NCBI GenBank assembly: GCA_019429185.1
Contig: JAHYJH010000002.1
Coordinates: 1-64,000, forward strand
From: Vicingaceae bacterium
GTDB lineage: Bacteria; Bacteroidota; Bacteroidia; Flavobacteriales_E; Vicingaceae
Direction of reading: 5' to 3'
DNA length: 64,000 bases
A program made the position numbers and the translations under genes. This document shows, one piece after another, positions 29,698 to 39,913 of the stretch (the stretch's first letter is position 1; each line of letters starts with the position of its first letter). The notes below the pieces were generated by a model. It searched no databases. It was not told where the DNA came from and saw only the letters and a program-made list of their open reading frames with translations.

Positions 29698-30438
29698 ATG
29701 AATAAAGACGAACATTTAATTTTTGGAATACACCCTATTTTGGAAGCTATCAACTCAGGCAAGGAGATAGACAAACTTTATATCCAACAAGATATTAAAG
29801 GACCAGGTTTAACCGAATTAAGAAATGCCATTAAAAAGCATAAAATTCCTTTTTCGCATGTTCCTGTTTTTAAGTTAAATAAACATATTTCTGGAAATCA
29901 TCAAGGAGTTATTGGTTTTATTTCTCCCATTTCGTTGCATGATATTGAGCAAGTTATACCTACTTTGTTTGAACAAGGAAAAGTTCCCTTTGTTTTAATT
30001 TTAGATAAGGTTACGGATGTACGTAATTTTGGAGCAATAAGTCGTTCTGCTGCTTGTGCTGGAGTGGACGCTATTGTAATTCCAAGCAGAGAATCGGCTC
30101 AAATTAATGCTGATGCCATAAAAACATCTGCTGGAGCATTGAATCATATTCCTGTTTGCAAAGTTCAAAATTTAACCGACACTGTGTTATTTCTAAAAGC
30201 AAGTGGTTTGAAAATTGTTTCTTGCACCGAAAAAAGTGCTGACACTATTTATAATGTTGATTATACCTCTCCAACAGCAATTATTATGGGTGGGGAAGAA
30301 AAAGGTATTTCAAATCAATTACTAAAAAACAGCGATGCACGAGTTAAAATTCCAATTGTGGGAGAGATTTCTTCTCTGAATGTGTCTGTTGCTGCCGGAA
30401 TAGTGCTTTTTGAAGCAGCCAAACAACGATTGGTTTAA
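29698..30438 (+). CDS. rlmB: 23S rRNA (guanosine-2'-O)-methyltransferase, RlmB/TrmH family
   Basis: FGIHPILEAI, LDKVTDVRNFGAISRSA, IIMGGEEKGIS, SSLNVSVAAGIVLFEA. Confidence 0.9.
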   Translation: MNKDEHLIFGIHPILEAINSGKEIDKLYIQQDIKGPGLTELRNAIKKHKIPFSHVPVFKLNKHISGNHQGVIGFISPISLHDIEQVIPTLFEQGKVPFVLILDKVTDVRNFGAISRSAACAGVDAIVIPSRESAQINADAIKTSAGALNHIPVCKVQNLTDTVLFLKASGLKIVSCTEKSADTIYNVDYTSPTAIIMGGEEKGISNQLLKNSDARVKIPIVGEISSLNVSVAAGIVLFEAAKQRLV

Positions 30439-30441
30439 TAC

Positions 30442-30636
30442 ACTCAACACACATAGGTTTTCGGTTTTTTCACTCTTTCTTTTTCTCTTTCTCTGCGTTA
30501 AAATTTTAAACCGTAACTAATGCTATGCTTACAACTTACACACAAGCTCGCTCATTCAGCCACTGGCTGAATGCCGTACCTTGATAAAGAAAAAAATAAA
30601 TTCGTCAAAATTCCCAAAAACCTATGTGTGTTGAGT
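30442..30636. mobile_element. MITE-like element with perfect 20-bp terminal inverted repeats
   Basis: actcaacacacataggtttt at 30442-30461 and aaaacctatgtgtgttgagt at 30617-30636; internal hairpin attcagcc-act-ggctgaat. Confidence 0.8.
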
Positions 30637-30646
30637 ATAATTTCCT

Positions 30647-32188
30647 TTATCCCCCATTTTTTGCTTTTAACAACATCAATTTAACGAAGGATTGATTGTT
30701 TATTTTACTATCTAACCAAATTAAAAAATCAAAATAATCGAGTGCAATTTTCTCATAAGGATCTTGTAAAACGGTTAACAAACTCTTTTTAAATTCAATA
30801 AATTGTTCTTTGAGTTTTTCATCTGTTTTGCATTTAGTTAGCTTTCGCATTTCTTGAATGAAAATAGTCTCAAATTTATAATCTCTTTTATTAATAGTTA
30901 AAAATCGTTTTGTTGACTTAATATTATATTCTAACAAATCAAGATTATTTAGCTCATAATGAATAATTAAATTAACTAAACGGGCAAACGTATAAACATC
31001 ATCTCTCAAGCCAGGTTTATTTTCATTCAGCACTAAATTAATGTAACGTAATGCTCCTTTTAAATCTTCAGTAAAAAAATAAGCCCGAGAAATATTATAA
31101 TAAAATAGCATTTCTTCTTCTTTGTTAACTTTTCCATTAAATCGTTTTAACCGCTCTAAAATTTCAGGAACAACTTGTTTAATAGCTTTTGCGTATTCTC
31201 CTTTTGAAATGAATATATTTAATTCAGCATTAAAAGGCAATGTAAATAATTTCAATTGAATATCTATGCTTTCAAAGCCTGATTTCGTTTCTAAGGCTTT
31301 CATTTTTTCAATAATAGAAAGGGTTTTATCCCAGTTTTTCTCTGCCAAATAAGTATATAACACATTGTTTAATGCCCGAATGTATCTTTTAGGAAGCTCC
31401 TTCATGATAGCTGGATTTGCCTCCATTATTTTAATTACTTTATTGAAATTTTCAGAAGCAGTTTCGTGGTCATGATTAGTAACAGCACAAAGTCCTTTAA
31501 TTGAATAGCATGCAGTTGTTGCTTTTATAGAATAGGCAGTATTTTTACCAACAATTAAAGGGTGATTTGCAATTTTTTTAATTTCATTCTGTCCCTCTTT
31601 ATTTCGAGTATAACCTCCTTTGCGTATCACATAATTTACCCTCGAATATAATTTTTGATATTCGGCAATGTTTCTTAATTTTTCTATACAATCTGACTCT
31701 TCCTCAATTAGATTGTCCATGTTCACTTTGAACTTATTATCCAAAAAAGCTTCTTCTACTAATTTTTTTTCCCAATCAATTAAATCAAGTAAAAAATAAT
31801 ATTTTTCGAAAACATAAGCCGTTTCTTTTGTTCTTAAAATATTTTTATAACATTCCGTATAAAGGGCTTTGTTAAATAGAAGTTCAATATTTCGCAGGTT
31901 TTCCTGAATAATTGAGGCCGCAGAATTATCAGAATGAAAACCTCTTAAACTTTTTAAAATAAGCTTATATAAATGATTTTTTTCCGAAGGCAAATGTTTA
32001 ATAAAATTTTCGTCTTTAAATTGGTGTTTTAAATCTTCTTCATCATATACCTCTTGCTCTTCCACGTATTCAAAAAGCTTTATGTAGTTCTTTTCTCCGG
32101 TTTGTAATGAAGACATTAACTTAAAATATCTTTTCTCTGATTTAGTCAGCGATTTTATCAGGTGAAATAATTCTTTTGAAGGCTTCAT
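30647..32188 (-). CDS. Hypothetical TPR-like protein
   Basis: Full-length ORF, helical repetitive character, SLTKSEKRYFKLMSS N-terminus. Confidence 0.65.
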   Translation of the reverse strand: MKPSKELFHLIKSLTKSEKRYFKLMSSLQTGEKNYIKLFEYVEEQEVYDEEDLKHQFKDENFIKHLPSEKNHLYKLILKSLRGFHSDNSAASIIQENLRNIELLFNKALYTECYKNILRTKETAYVFEKYYFLLDLIDWEKKLVEEAFLDNKFKVNMDNLIEEESDCIEKLRNIAEYQKLYSRVNYVIRKGGYTRNKEGQNEIKKIANHPLIVGKNTAYSIKATTACYSIKGLCAVTNHDHETASENFNKVIKIMEANPAIMKELPKRYIRALNNVLYTYLAEKNWDKTLSIIEKMKALETKSGFESIDIQLKLFTLPFNAELNIFISKGEYAKAIKQVVPEILERLKRFNGKVNKEEEMLFYYNISRAYFFTEDLKGALRYINLVLNENKPGLRDDVYTFARLVNLIIHYELNNLDLLEYNIKSTKRFLTINKRDYKFETIFIQEMRKLTKCKTDEKLKEQFIEFKKSLLTVLQDPYEKIALDYFDFLIWLDSKINNQSFVKLMLLKAKNGG

Positions 32189-32432
32189 TTTTTTTTCTAT
32201 ATTTAGTTGCCAAAATTAAAAAAACTTGTTTTATAGCATTACAATATTAGTGTAAAAAAATGAAACGATAAAATTTAAAATTAAATAATATCGAAGTGTC
32301 ATTTTTTGAACATAATCAAATTTCTTTTCCACAAAATACATTGAACTGAAATTTTTGAATGATAAATCTATACTTAATCCTTTTTAAAAAATAGATTTCT
32401 GTAAATTTGATTTTTACATTAACCATATCCCT

Positions 32433-34814
32433 ATGAAAAAAATTCTCTTTTTTGGTGTTATTTCTCTTGTTGGAATTGCAATTTCATTTGCTCAAACACA
32501 TGAAAACAAACCCATTGACCCCAATCAAAAAGCCTTGAACAGTAGAAGTGATACCATAAATATTCTTCATTATCAAATTAATTTAGAAATTTTAGATTTT
32601 ACCAATAAAATTATTAATGGAAATTGTGTTGTTACCTTCACTCCTAAAATTAATAATGTTGGTGTAATTGATTTAGATTTGCTGGAATTAAATGTTGATT
32701 CTGTTGTTCTGTATTCTAATTCATTAGCTTTTACTCATAATGATACCTTACTAAAAATCACTTTACCTGCGGCACTCAATATTGGTGATACGGCTTCTGT
32801 TACCGTTTATTACAATGGCAGCCCTCAAACCGACAATAGCGGTTGGGGAGGATTTTATTTCGATAATACGTATGCGTATAACTTAGGCGTTGGTTTCGAT
32901 GCAAATCCGCATAATTATGGCAGAGTTTGGTTTCCTTGTTTCGATAATTTTGTAGAACGATCTACTTTTGAATTTAATATTATTACCTCAGCAGGAAAAA
33001 AAGCACATTGCAATGGATTACTTGTTAATGATTCTATTATTGCAGGAGACACTATTGTAAGAACTTGGCAAATGAATGAACCCATTCCAACTTATTTGGC
33101 TTGTGTTGCAGTATCGGATTACGCTACAGTGCATCAAAATTTTAATGGTTCTAATGGAAATATCCCTGCGGAACTTGTAGGTAGAGCTCCTGATACTACT
33201 AATCTCAAAAATTCTTTTGTAAATTTAAATAATGCCCTCAATATTTATGAAAACAACTATGGCCCTTATTTATGGAATAAAATAGGCTTTGTACTTGTCC
33301 CTTTTAATAGCGGGGCGATGGAACATGCTACCTGCATTGCCTACCCAAGAACTGCCGCTAATGGAACGCTTAATTTCGAAACATTAATGGCTCACGAATT
33401 TGCTCATCATTGGTGGGGCGATTTGGTTACTTGTGAAACCGCAGGAGATATGTGGATAAACGAAGGAATGGCAACTTATTCAGAGCATTTGTTCACAGAA
33501 AATATGTATGGTAGAACTGCTTATATGAATGACGTGAAAAACAATCATAAAGAAGTACTGCAATTTGTTCATATTGAAGACAATGGTTTTAGAGCCTTAT
33601 CAAACATGGATCATGCTTACACTTATGGAAGACACACCTACCTAAAAGGAGCGTCTGTAGCTCATAATATGCGTGCATACATGGGCGATTCGTTGTTTTT
33701 TGTTGGATTGAAAGCCATTCAAGATAGTTTTCAATTTAAAAACATCAATGCTTTTGAATTTAGAGATAAATTGTTCGCATCAACCAATGTAGATATGACT
33801 AATTTTTTCAACGACTGGATAGTATCTCCAGGATTTTCTCATTTCTCTATTGATTCTTCTTCTATCCTCATTAACGGAAGTAATTATGATGTTACGCTCT
33901 TTATTCAGCAAAAACTGAGAGCTACAACTAATTTTCATACCAATGTTCCGTTAGAAATTACGTTTTATGATGCCAATTGGAATAAATTTATCACAGAAAT
34001 AGTTGCTTCAGGACAAAATTCCACTGCTACGGTAACTGTTCCTTTTTCCCCAGTTCTATCCATTCTTAATGAAGCAAACACACTCAATCAAGCAAGAACA
34101 GACAATCAGTTAATAATAAAAACACCCTCATCGAATCAACTACAAAATTTAGCAATGCTTCGATTAACTGTAAGTGCTATTACCGATTCTGCCTTGCTTC
34201 AACTCGAACACCATTGGGTAGCTCCAGATGCGATTAAGAATAATGTAAATAATTACCGAATTTCTTCAAACCGATATTGGAGTTTCAATGGAATCTTACC
34301 TCCAAACTTTAAAGCCAGTGCTCGTTTAGATTTTGACAATCGTTCTACAACAGGTTTTTTAGATGATGATTTATTGACTGTAAATACCGATAGTATTATT
34401 TTGTTATATAGAGAAAATGCGGCATCAGACTGGACTGAATATCCTTATTATACAAAAACAACAATAGGAAGCCTTCTTTTTGGGTTTATGACTATTGATA
34501 GCTTACTTTTAGGTGAATATGCTTTTGCAAATAGCCCTAATGCAGTTTCTATAAATGAACAAAATGAGTTAATTCACCATAACTTTAAACTTTTTCCAAA
34601 TCCAACTGAAAATCATATTTTTATAGAAGAAATCACATCCTCAACCAATAATTATGCTTTGGACGTTTATGATTTATCTGGACGAATTATTCATCAAGAA
34701 AATTTTGTTGGAAAAACAAAAATAAACACACAAACATGGCATAAAGGAAACTACATTGTTACTGTCATTGAAAATTCAAAAATGGTGTTTTCAGGAAAAG
34801 TGATTGTTCACTAA
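32433..34814 (+). CDS. Secreted M1-family aminopeptidase with T9SS type A sorting domain
   Basis: MAHEFAHHWWGDLVTCETAGDMWINEGMATYSE zinc protease motif; C-terminal FKLFPNPTENHIFIEE...GNYIVTV. Confidence 0.92.
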   Translation: MKKILFFGVISLVGIAISFAQTHENKPIDPNQKALNSRSDTINILHYQINLEILDFTNKIINGNCVVTFTPKINNVGVIDLDLLELNVDSVVLYSNSLAFTHNDTLLKITLPAALNIGDTASVTVYYNGSPQTDNSGWGGFYFDNTYAYNLGVGFDANPHNYGRVWFPCFDNFVERSTFEFNIITSAGKKAHCNGLLVNDSIIAGDTIVRTWQMNEPIPTYLACVAVSDYATVHQNFNGSNGNIPAELVGRAPDTTNLKNSFVNLNNALNIYENNYGPYLWNKIGFVLVPFNSGAMEHATCIAYPRTAANGTLNFETLMAHEFAHHWWGDLVTCETAGDMWINEGMATYSEHLFTENMYGRTAYMNDVKNNHKEVLQFVHIEDNGFRALSNMDHAYTYGRHTYLKGASVAHNMRAYMGDSLFFVGLKAIQDSFQFKNINAFEFRDKLFASTNVDMTNFFNDWIVSPGFSHFSIDSSSILINGSNYDVTLFIQQKLRATTNFHTNVPLEITFYDANWNKFITEIVASGQNSTATVTVPFSPVLSILNEANTLNQARTDNQLIIKTPSSNQLQNLAMLRLTVSAITDSALLQLEHHWVAPDAIKNNVNNYRISSNRYWSFNGILPPNFKASARLDFDNRSTTGFLDDDLLTVNTDSIILLYRENAASDWTEYPYYTKTTIGSLLFGFMTIDSLLLGEYAFANSPNAVSINEQNELIHHNFKLFPNPTENHIFIEEITSSTNNYALDVYDLSGRIIHQENFVGKTKINTQTWHKGNYIVTVIENSKMVFSGKVIVH

Positions 34815-35094
34815 CTAAACTTTCAGAGATGTGTTTAAAGTCAGTAAAATAGATATAATAAACTTAATTTTATTCATCATTTTATTCATCAATAAATTGA
34901 AGAAATTGAAACAGCAAGGCTTTTAACTTTTTTTTGATTTATACCGCAACCAACTACCACGCTAAAGGCAAGGTGGTATTGGTTAGTTGGAGTATCTTAA
35001 TGAGGGTTGGTTTTAGGGCAACGATGCTGTTTTTATAAAAAAAAGTAGTTGTTCAATAATGTTTCATGCTCATACCTCCCTGCTCCTCTTTTTA

Positions 35095-35373
35095 TCAATG
35101 ATTGTGTTCACTATGTTCATGGTTTTCTTCAACTTGTTCTAAATCCATATTGCACTTAGGACATTGCCCAGGTTCTTCATAGGTTTTTTCGCCTTCACAC
35201 TTCATGGGACACTGAAAATGTGTGTGTTCTGCATGCTCATCCGTCATTTCCACATTTTCATCATGATTCATGTCTTCGTGATGTTTCGTCTTAGAGTTTC
35301 CACAGGCTGAAAATAGGGTACTTCCTGCAATAAACAACATTGTTGTTCCGATAATTAAAATTGTTTTTTTCAT
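35095..35373 (-). CDS. Heavy-metal-binding-domain lipoprotein
   Basis: Lipobox FSACG, HTHFQCPMKCEGEKTYEEPGQCPKCNMDLE. Confidence 0.82.
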   Translation of the reverse strand: MKKTILIIGTTMLFIAGSTLFSACGNSKTKHHEDMNHDENVEMTDEHAEHTHFQCPMKCEGEKTYEEPGQCPKCNMDLEQVEENHEHSEHNH

Positions 35374-35456
35374 GATTTTTTGGTTTTATAATCTTTAAAA
35401 TTAATTATTATTTTGTTTTAGTAACGATATTTTAAAAACTTTACTTAACATTCTTT

Positions 35457-36317
35457 TTATACCTTTTTGTTATTCAAATACATCTCACACAATACAGCAC
35501 ACTCATCCAACACTTTCTGTAATCGGGGTTGTTTCACTCCAATGCTTTCTAATAAAGAATAATTATGGTGTAAGTTTTTACACAGCACAATTTTTTTATC
35601 CAACAATTGTTGTTTCTCTCGTTTTGTAATCGTAGTTAAACATGTTACAGGATGTAAGCCTGAACTATCAATCCAGTCTTTCAGTCCATTATTTTTCGGG
35701 TAGTCCCATCCCACTAAATTCATGTTCATACATTTCCCGTATTGAGCAGCGTCTTCCGAAAAACGAGTATTAGTTATTACCCAGCCTTGGTGAAATTTTT
35801 CGGCATGACCATCCATTTGTTTCCATGATGTTTCTACATCCAAAAATCTAGATTGAATATAAAGTGGGATTTTTACATCGCACACATAGTTCTGCCTGTT
35901 ATGAAATTTACATTCAATCATAAAATGGTGTTCTTTTTTCTCAGCAATTACGTCTATTTCATGATTTACACAATGTCCCTTTACAATTTCTCCAACACGT
36001 GTTTTATACCCTTTAAAATTTAAAAGTTCGGCTATAAATTGCTCAAAAGGAAAACCGGAGGGTCCTAATTCTAGTATTGCTTGTTTTAACTTATACCTTG
36101 CAGCCACTGGGCGAGAAACATTTCTTAATAAACGAAATGCTGTTTTGTAAATTTTACGAGTGGACATGCCATCTACTAACATTTCAATTACTTCATTGGT
36201 AATCCCAATCGCTTGCTCATTAGTTGCACCAGAACGCAACAGTGATTGTTTTAGCTTCTCTTTGTCAAAAGGAACTTTGAGTCCTGACACTTTAGTTATG
36301 TTAACCACTTTACTCAT
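35457..36317 (-). CDS. ATP-cone domain fused to Mrr-like (PD-(D/E)XK) nuclease domain
   Basis: ATP-cone-like KVSGLKVPFDKEKLKQSLLRSGA..., C-terminal FEQFIAELLNFKGYKTRV...HEIDVIAEKKEHHFMIECKFH. Confidence 0.8.
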   Translation of the reverse strand: MSKVVNITKVSGLKVPFDKEKLKQSLLRSGATNEQAIGITNEVIEMLVDGMSTRKIYKTAFRLLRNVSRPVAARYKLKQAILELGPSGFPFEQFIAELLNFKGYKTRVGEIVKGHCVNHEIDVIAEKKEHHFMIECKFHNRQNYVCDVKIPLYIQSRFLDVETSWKQMDGHAEKFHQGWVITNTRFSEDAAQYGKCMNMNLVGWDYPKNNGLKDWIDSSGLHPVTCLTTITKREKQQLLDKKIVLCKNLHHNYSLLESIGVKQPRLQKVLDECAVLCEMYLNNKKV

Positions 36318-38314
36318 TTCATTTTAACTTTTAAAAGTTGAGCATTAATAGCCACAACAATGGTACTTAAACTCATTAATACCGCCCCCACAGCTGGACT
36401 AAGCATAATGTTCCATTGATATAAAACACCAGCTGCCAAAGGAATGGCAAGAATGTTATATCCTGCTGCCCACCATAAGTTTTGTATCATTTTATTATAG
36501 GTGGCTTTACCAAATAAAATCAGGTTGGCAATATCTTTTGGGTCGGAGTTTACTAGTATTATATCCGCTGTTTCTGCTGCTACATCTGTTCCTGAACCTA
36601 CGGCAATACCTACATCTGCTTGAGCCAATGCAGGAGCATCATTTACTCCATCGCCTGTCATTGCTACAAATTCACTTTTTTCTTGCAGTTCTTTCACTTT
36701 TTCTAATTTTTCATGTGGCAAAACATTGGCTAAAAAGCCGTCCATTTTTAATTCATCGCTTACTTTTTGAGCTATTTTTTCGTTGTCGCCCGTAAGTAGT
36801 AAATTTTTTATTCCCGCTTCTTTAAGTATTTGAATAGCTTCAAAAGAACTCTCTCTTATTTGGTCGGAAAAAGTAAAATATCCTACTATTTCTTTTTCTA
36901 TCAACATATAAACTACCGTTCCTGTAAATTTATCTTCATTATCAGTAACACTAATATTCTGTTCTTTCAGATAATTAGGACCTACTACTTTAATGTTTTT
37001 ACTTTCTACAATTCCTTCTAACCCTTTACCAGGAAGGTACTTAAATTTATCTGATGTCGGAATTTCGATGTTTAGTTCTTTCACTTTTCGCATCAACCCA
37101 GCTGCAATATAATGTTCGGAATGTTGTTCGATACCAGCTGCCAAGCGTAATAATTCATTTTCATCAAAATTTGAATTCAATACTTTTACTTCTTGCAATT
37201 CATGTGAACCTTTTGTAAGTGTTCCTGTTTTATCAAAAATAATAGTTGTAATTAATCGTGCATTTTCAAAAGCTGTTCGGTTGCGAATAAGTAACCCTTT
37301 TTGAGCAGAAATAGAAGTAGAAATAGCCACCACCAAAGGCACAGCCAAACCCAAGGCATGTGGACAGGAAATAACCATTACCGTAACCATTCTTTCTAAT
37401 GCAAATACAAAGGGGAAACCCAATAATAACCAAACTACAAGCGTAATTATACCGCCACCCAACGCAACAAATGTCAATACCTTTGCTGCACGGTCAGCAA
37501 AATTTTGTGTTTTAGATTTCACTTTTTGAGCATCTTCTACCAATTTAATTACTTTATTGAGGTAATTATCCTTTCCAGTACTTTCTACTTTTATAGTAAG
37601 AGAGCCATTTCCATTAACTGCTCCACCTATCACTTTACTGTCTTTTTCTTTTTTAACAGGTTGGCTTTCGCCTGTAAGCATACTTTCATCAAGGTAACTT
37701 TCTCCATCTGTAACAATACCATCAACTGGAACTTTTTCTCCTGGTTTAACCCGAATCATATCCCCAATTTTTAAATCTCCAACAGGCATTTCATGAGTTT
37801 CTCCATCTACCAAATGGTGGGCAGTTGAAGGCATCATCTTTACCAATAACTCCAATGATCGGGATGCACCCATAACCGATTTCATTTCAAAGTAATGTCC
37901 AATAAGCATAATGTCTATCAGGGTAGCCATTTCCCAATAAAAATCCATACCTTTTAATCCAATAGTAATGGCAACACTGTATGCCCAAGCTACAGAAATA
38001 GCCACACCGATTAAGGTCATCATGCCAATCGCATTGTCTTTTACTTCATCATAAAGTCCTTTGAGGAAAGGATAACCACCATAAATAAAAATGAAGGTTG
38101 AAAGGATAGCTAAGACATATTTATCTCCGGGAAAAGCCAATTCAAAACCCATCCACTGCTGCACCATGTGTGACAATGCAAGCACAGGAATGGAGATTAT
38201 GGTACAAATTACAAATCGCTTCCAAAAATCAGAAACATTATGTCCTGCATGTTTATCATGACTATCTGAATTTGTCTCTTTTGAATGATGATGGTGATGA
38301 TTGTGATTTTCCAT
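36314..38314 (-). CDS. CopB-type copper-translocating P-type ATPase
   Basis: His-rich N-terminus, [13 protein letters not shown] transmembrane CPH motif, [33 protein letters not shown]. Confidence 0.93.
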   Translation of the reverse strand: MENHNHHHHHSKETNSDSHDKHAGHNVSDFWKRFVICTIISIPVLALSHMVQQWMGFELAFPGDKYVLAILSTFIFIYGGYPFLKGLYDEVKDNAIGMMTLIGVAISVAWAYSVAITIGLKGMDFYWEMATLIDIMLIGHYFEMKSVMGASRSLELLVKMMPSTAHHLVDGETHEMPVGDLKIGDMIRVKPGEKVPVDGIVTDGESYLDESMLTGESQPVKKEKDSKVIGGAVNGNGSLTIKVESTGKDNYLNKVIKLVEDAQKVKSKTQNFADRAAKVLTFVALGGGIITLVVWLLLGFPFVFALERMVTVMVISCPHALGLAVPLVVAISTSISAQKGLLIRNRTAFENARLITTIIFDKTGTLTKGSHELQEVKVLNSNFDENELLRLAAGIEQHSEHYIAAGLMRKVKELNIEIPTSDKFKYLPGKGLEGIVESKNIKVVGPNYLKEQNISVTDNEDKFTGTVVYMLIEKEIVGYFTFSDQIRESSFEAIQILKEAGIKNLLLTGDNEKIAQKVSDELKMDGFLANVLPHEKLEKVKELQEKSEFVAMTGDGVNDAPALAQADVGIAVGSGTDVAAETADIILVNSDPKDIANLILFGKATYNKMIQNLWWAAGYNILAIPLAAGVLYQWNIMLSPAVGAVLMSLSTIVVAINAQLLKVKMK

Positions 38315-38352
38315 ATTTTTATGTGTTGGTATTTATTAATTGTTGTTTTTCA

Positions 38353-38892
38353 TCATTTCATGTTTTTCAATATAAATTCTACTCGTTCTTCTGGAGGAAT
38401 TACAGGAACAAAAACTATCGGACAAGGAAATGTTTTATACACTTTGATTATTAAGTTGTGAATACGAATTTGTTCTTCTTCATCTTCTAATCTGGCATAA
38501 TCATTAATTAAAGGAAGCCTGTCCAAAATAAATATCTTACTATAGCAATATTTGTTACACTGTTCAATCAATCTCTTATCATATTCAAGACCTAAAAATT
38601 GATAATATGCCAGTGCATCAGGTAAGGCTCTATCTAAAAAAACAATATCATTAGGGTTTAATACTGCTTCTTGTTCAATTTGCATATCTAAAACACCCCT
38701 CTGAAAAACCTTTTTATTCTCCTTTATTTCCTCAATAGTTTTACCTTTTATTTTTTGAGTATCAATATAATGCCTAGCGTGTTCAATAGTTGTTTTATAG
38801 CCTCTTTTTGCAAGAATATCAACAACGGTTGTTTTTCCTGTACACGGTCCGCCCGTAATCACATTCCAGTTCGTTTTTATTTCTTTTTGCAT
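38353..38892 (-). CDS. P-loop AAA/NadR-like ATPase or kinase
   Basis: WNVITGGPCTGKTTVVDILAKRGY Walker A, DRALPDALAYYQFLG; start at MQKEIK. Confidence 0.75.
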   Translation of the reverse strand: MQKEIKTNWNVITGGPCTGKTTVVDILAKRGYKTTIEHARHYIDTQKIKGKTIEEIKENKKVFQRGVLDMQIEQEAVLNPNDIVFLDRALPDALAYYQFLGLEYDKRLIEQCNKYCYSKIFILDRLPLINDYARLEDEEEQIRIHNLIIKVYKTFPCPIVFVPVIPPEERVEFILKNMK

Positions 38893-38923
38893 ACTAAATG
38901 TTAAACTGTAAATAAAAACATGT

Positions 38924-39328
38924 TTACTCTTTTCTTTCATACTGGCAACAACCTGGTAAAGCATTATAAACATCTTCCGAAGCTTTATTAAATTGTGTGT
39001 CGTGTCCTGCTGCTGCAATTTTTTCACTAACCGTATTGATGGAATAATTATTTTTGCCAAAAATGATGTCGCTAAATTTTACCGATAATACGTTGGTTTC
39101 AACATCCCAATTAGCTTCCTTAACTCCATCCACACTAAGGGCAGCTTTTTCAATTCTTTTTTTACACATACCACAGTTTCCATAAACGGTAAGAGTGGTA
39201 TTCACTAATTCTTCTTGTTTTTCTTGAGTAATTGTGGCATTAGTTTCTTGACCAATTACTGGTTGGACAGTTAATACACTGCATAGCATAGCTGCTACAG
39301 TTCCTACTTTTAAAATTTGTTTTTTCAT
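38924..39328 (-). CDS. Secreted heavy-metal-associated (HMA) domain protein
   Basis: TLTVYGNCGMCKKRIEKAALSVDGVKEANWDVETNVLSVKF. Confidence 0.88.
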   Translation of the reverse strand: MKKQILKVGTVAAMLCSVLTVQPVIGQETNATITQEKQEELVNTTLTVYGNCGMCKKRIEKAALSVDGVKEANWDVETNVLSVKFSDIIFGKNNYSINTVSEKIAAAGHDTQFNKASEDVYNALPGCCQYERKE

Positions 39329-39358
39329 GGTTTATTATTTTGGTTTAGTGATTATTTT

Positions 39359-39907
39359 TTAGTCTTGAACTTTATTAAGTACATTTTGTACAATATTTAT
39401 TTGAATATCATCTTCAATAACTATATTTTTCAGATTGAACCCCAAATCATTTTTATTGATATTAAATTTAAGTGTTAACAGACATGAATAAGTACCTCGG
39501 TTAGAAATATGCTCTAAATGCCCTGTCCCTTTAATTTTATTATTGTTTGTTGAGAGTACTCCTTCTACATTAAAATCAATAGGAGAATGTCCTTCTGTAT
39601 CAATACTTTCAATATCTAATTTACCTTCATATTCAATAATGTCATATTTTAATTGGGCAAGTTTTTGATCGAGTGAATCTATCCCTGTTTTAAAATTTGA
39701 TTTATTCATTTTTATAGTAAATCTAGCTGTTTCATAATTAAGGTGTATAACTAACTCTTTATTTGTGATTTTTAAAATAGAATCATTAGAAACTACTGTT
39801 ATTAACATATTTCCATTTTGAGTACGATAAACATCTTGTGCATTAACTTGAGGCAAAAAAATTAACCAGTTTATGATAAAAGCAGTTATGTAGATTGATT
39901 TTCTCAT
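39359..39907 (-). CDS. Secreted hypothetical protein, possibly YceI-like
   Basis: Signal peptide and beta-rich sequence; family assignment tentative. Confidence 0.5.
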   Translation of the reverse strand: MRKSIYITAFIINWLIFLPQVNAQDVYRTQNGNMLITVVSNDSILKITNKELVIHLNYETARFTIKMNKSNFKTGIDSLDQKLAQLKYDIIEYEGKLDIESIDTEGHSPIDFNVEGVLSTNNNKIKGTGHLEHISNRGTYSCLLTLKFNINKNDLGFNLKNIVIEDDIQINIVQNVLNKVQD

Positions 39908-39913
39908 AATAAT

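Noticed and set aside
34945-34995. Hairpin around ccaactaccac...gtggtattggttagttgg as a riboswitch or terminator
   Set aside because: Imperfect stem with a bulge and no T-tract or conserved core; could be another repeat but support is weak.
36538-38454. Plus-strand ORFs opposite the copper ATPase
   Set aside because: Antisense shadows of the P-type ATPase and neighbour; Leu/Phe-rich with no domain.
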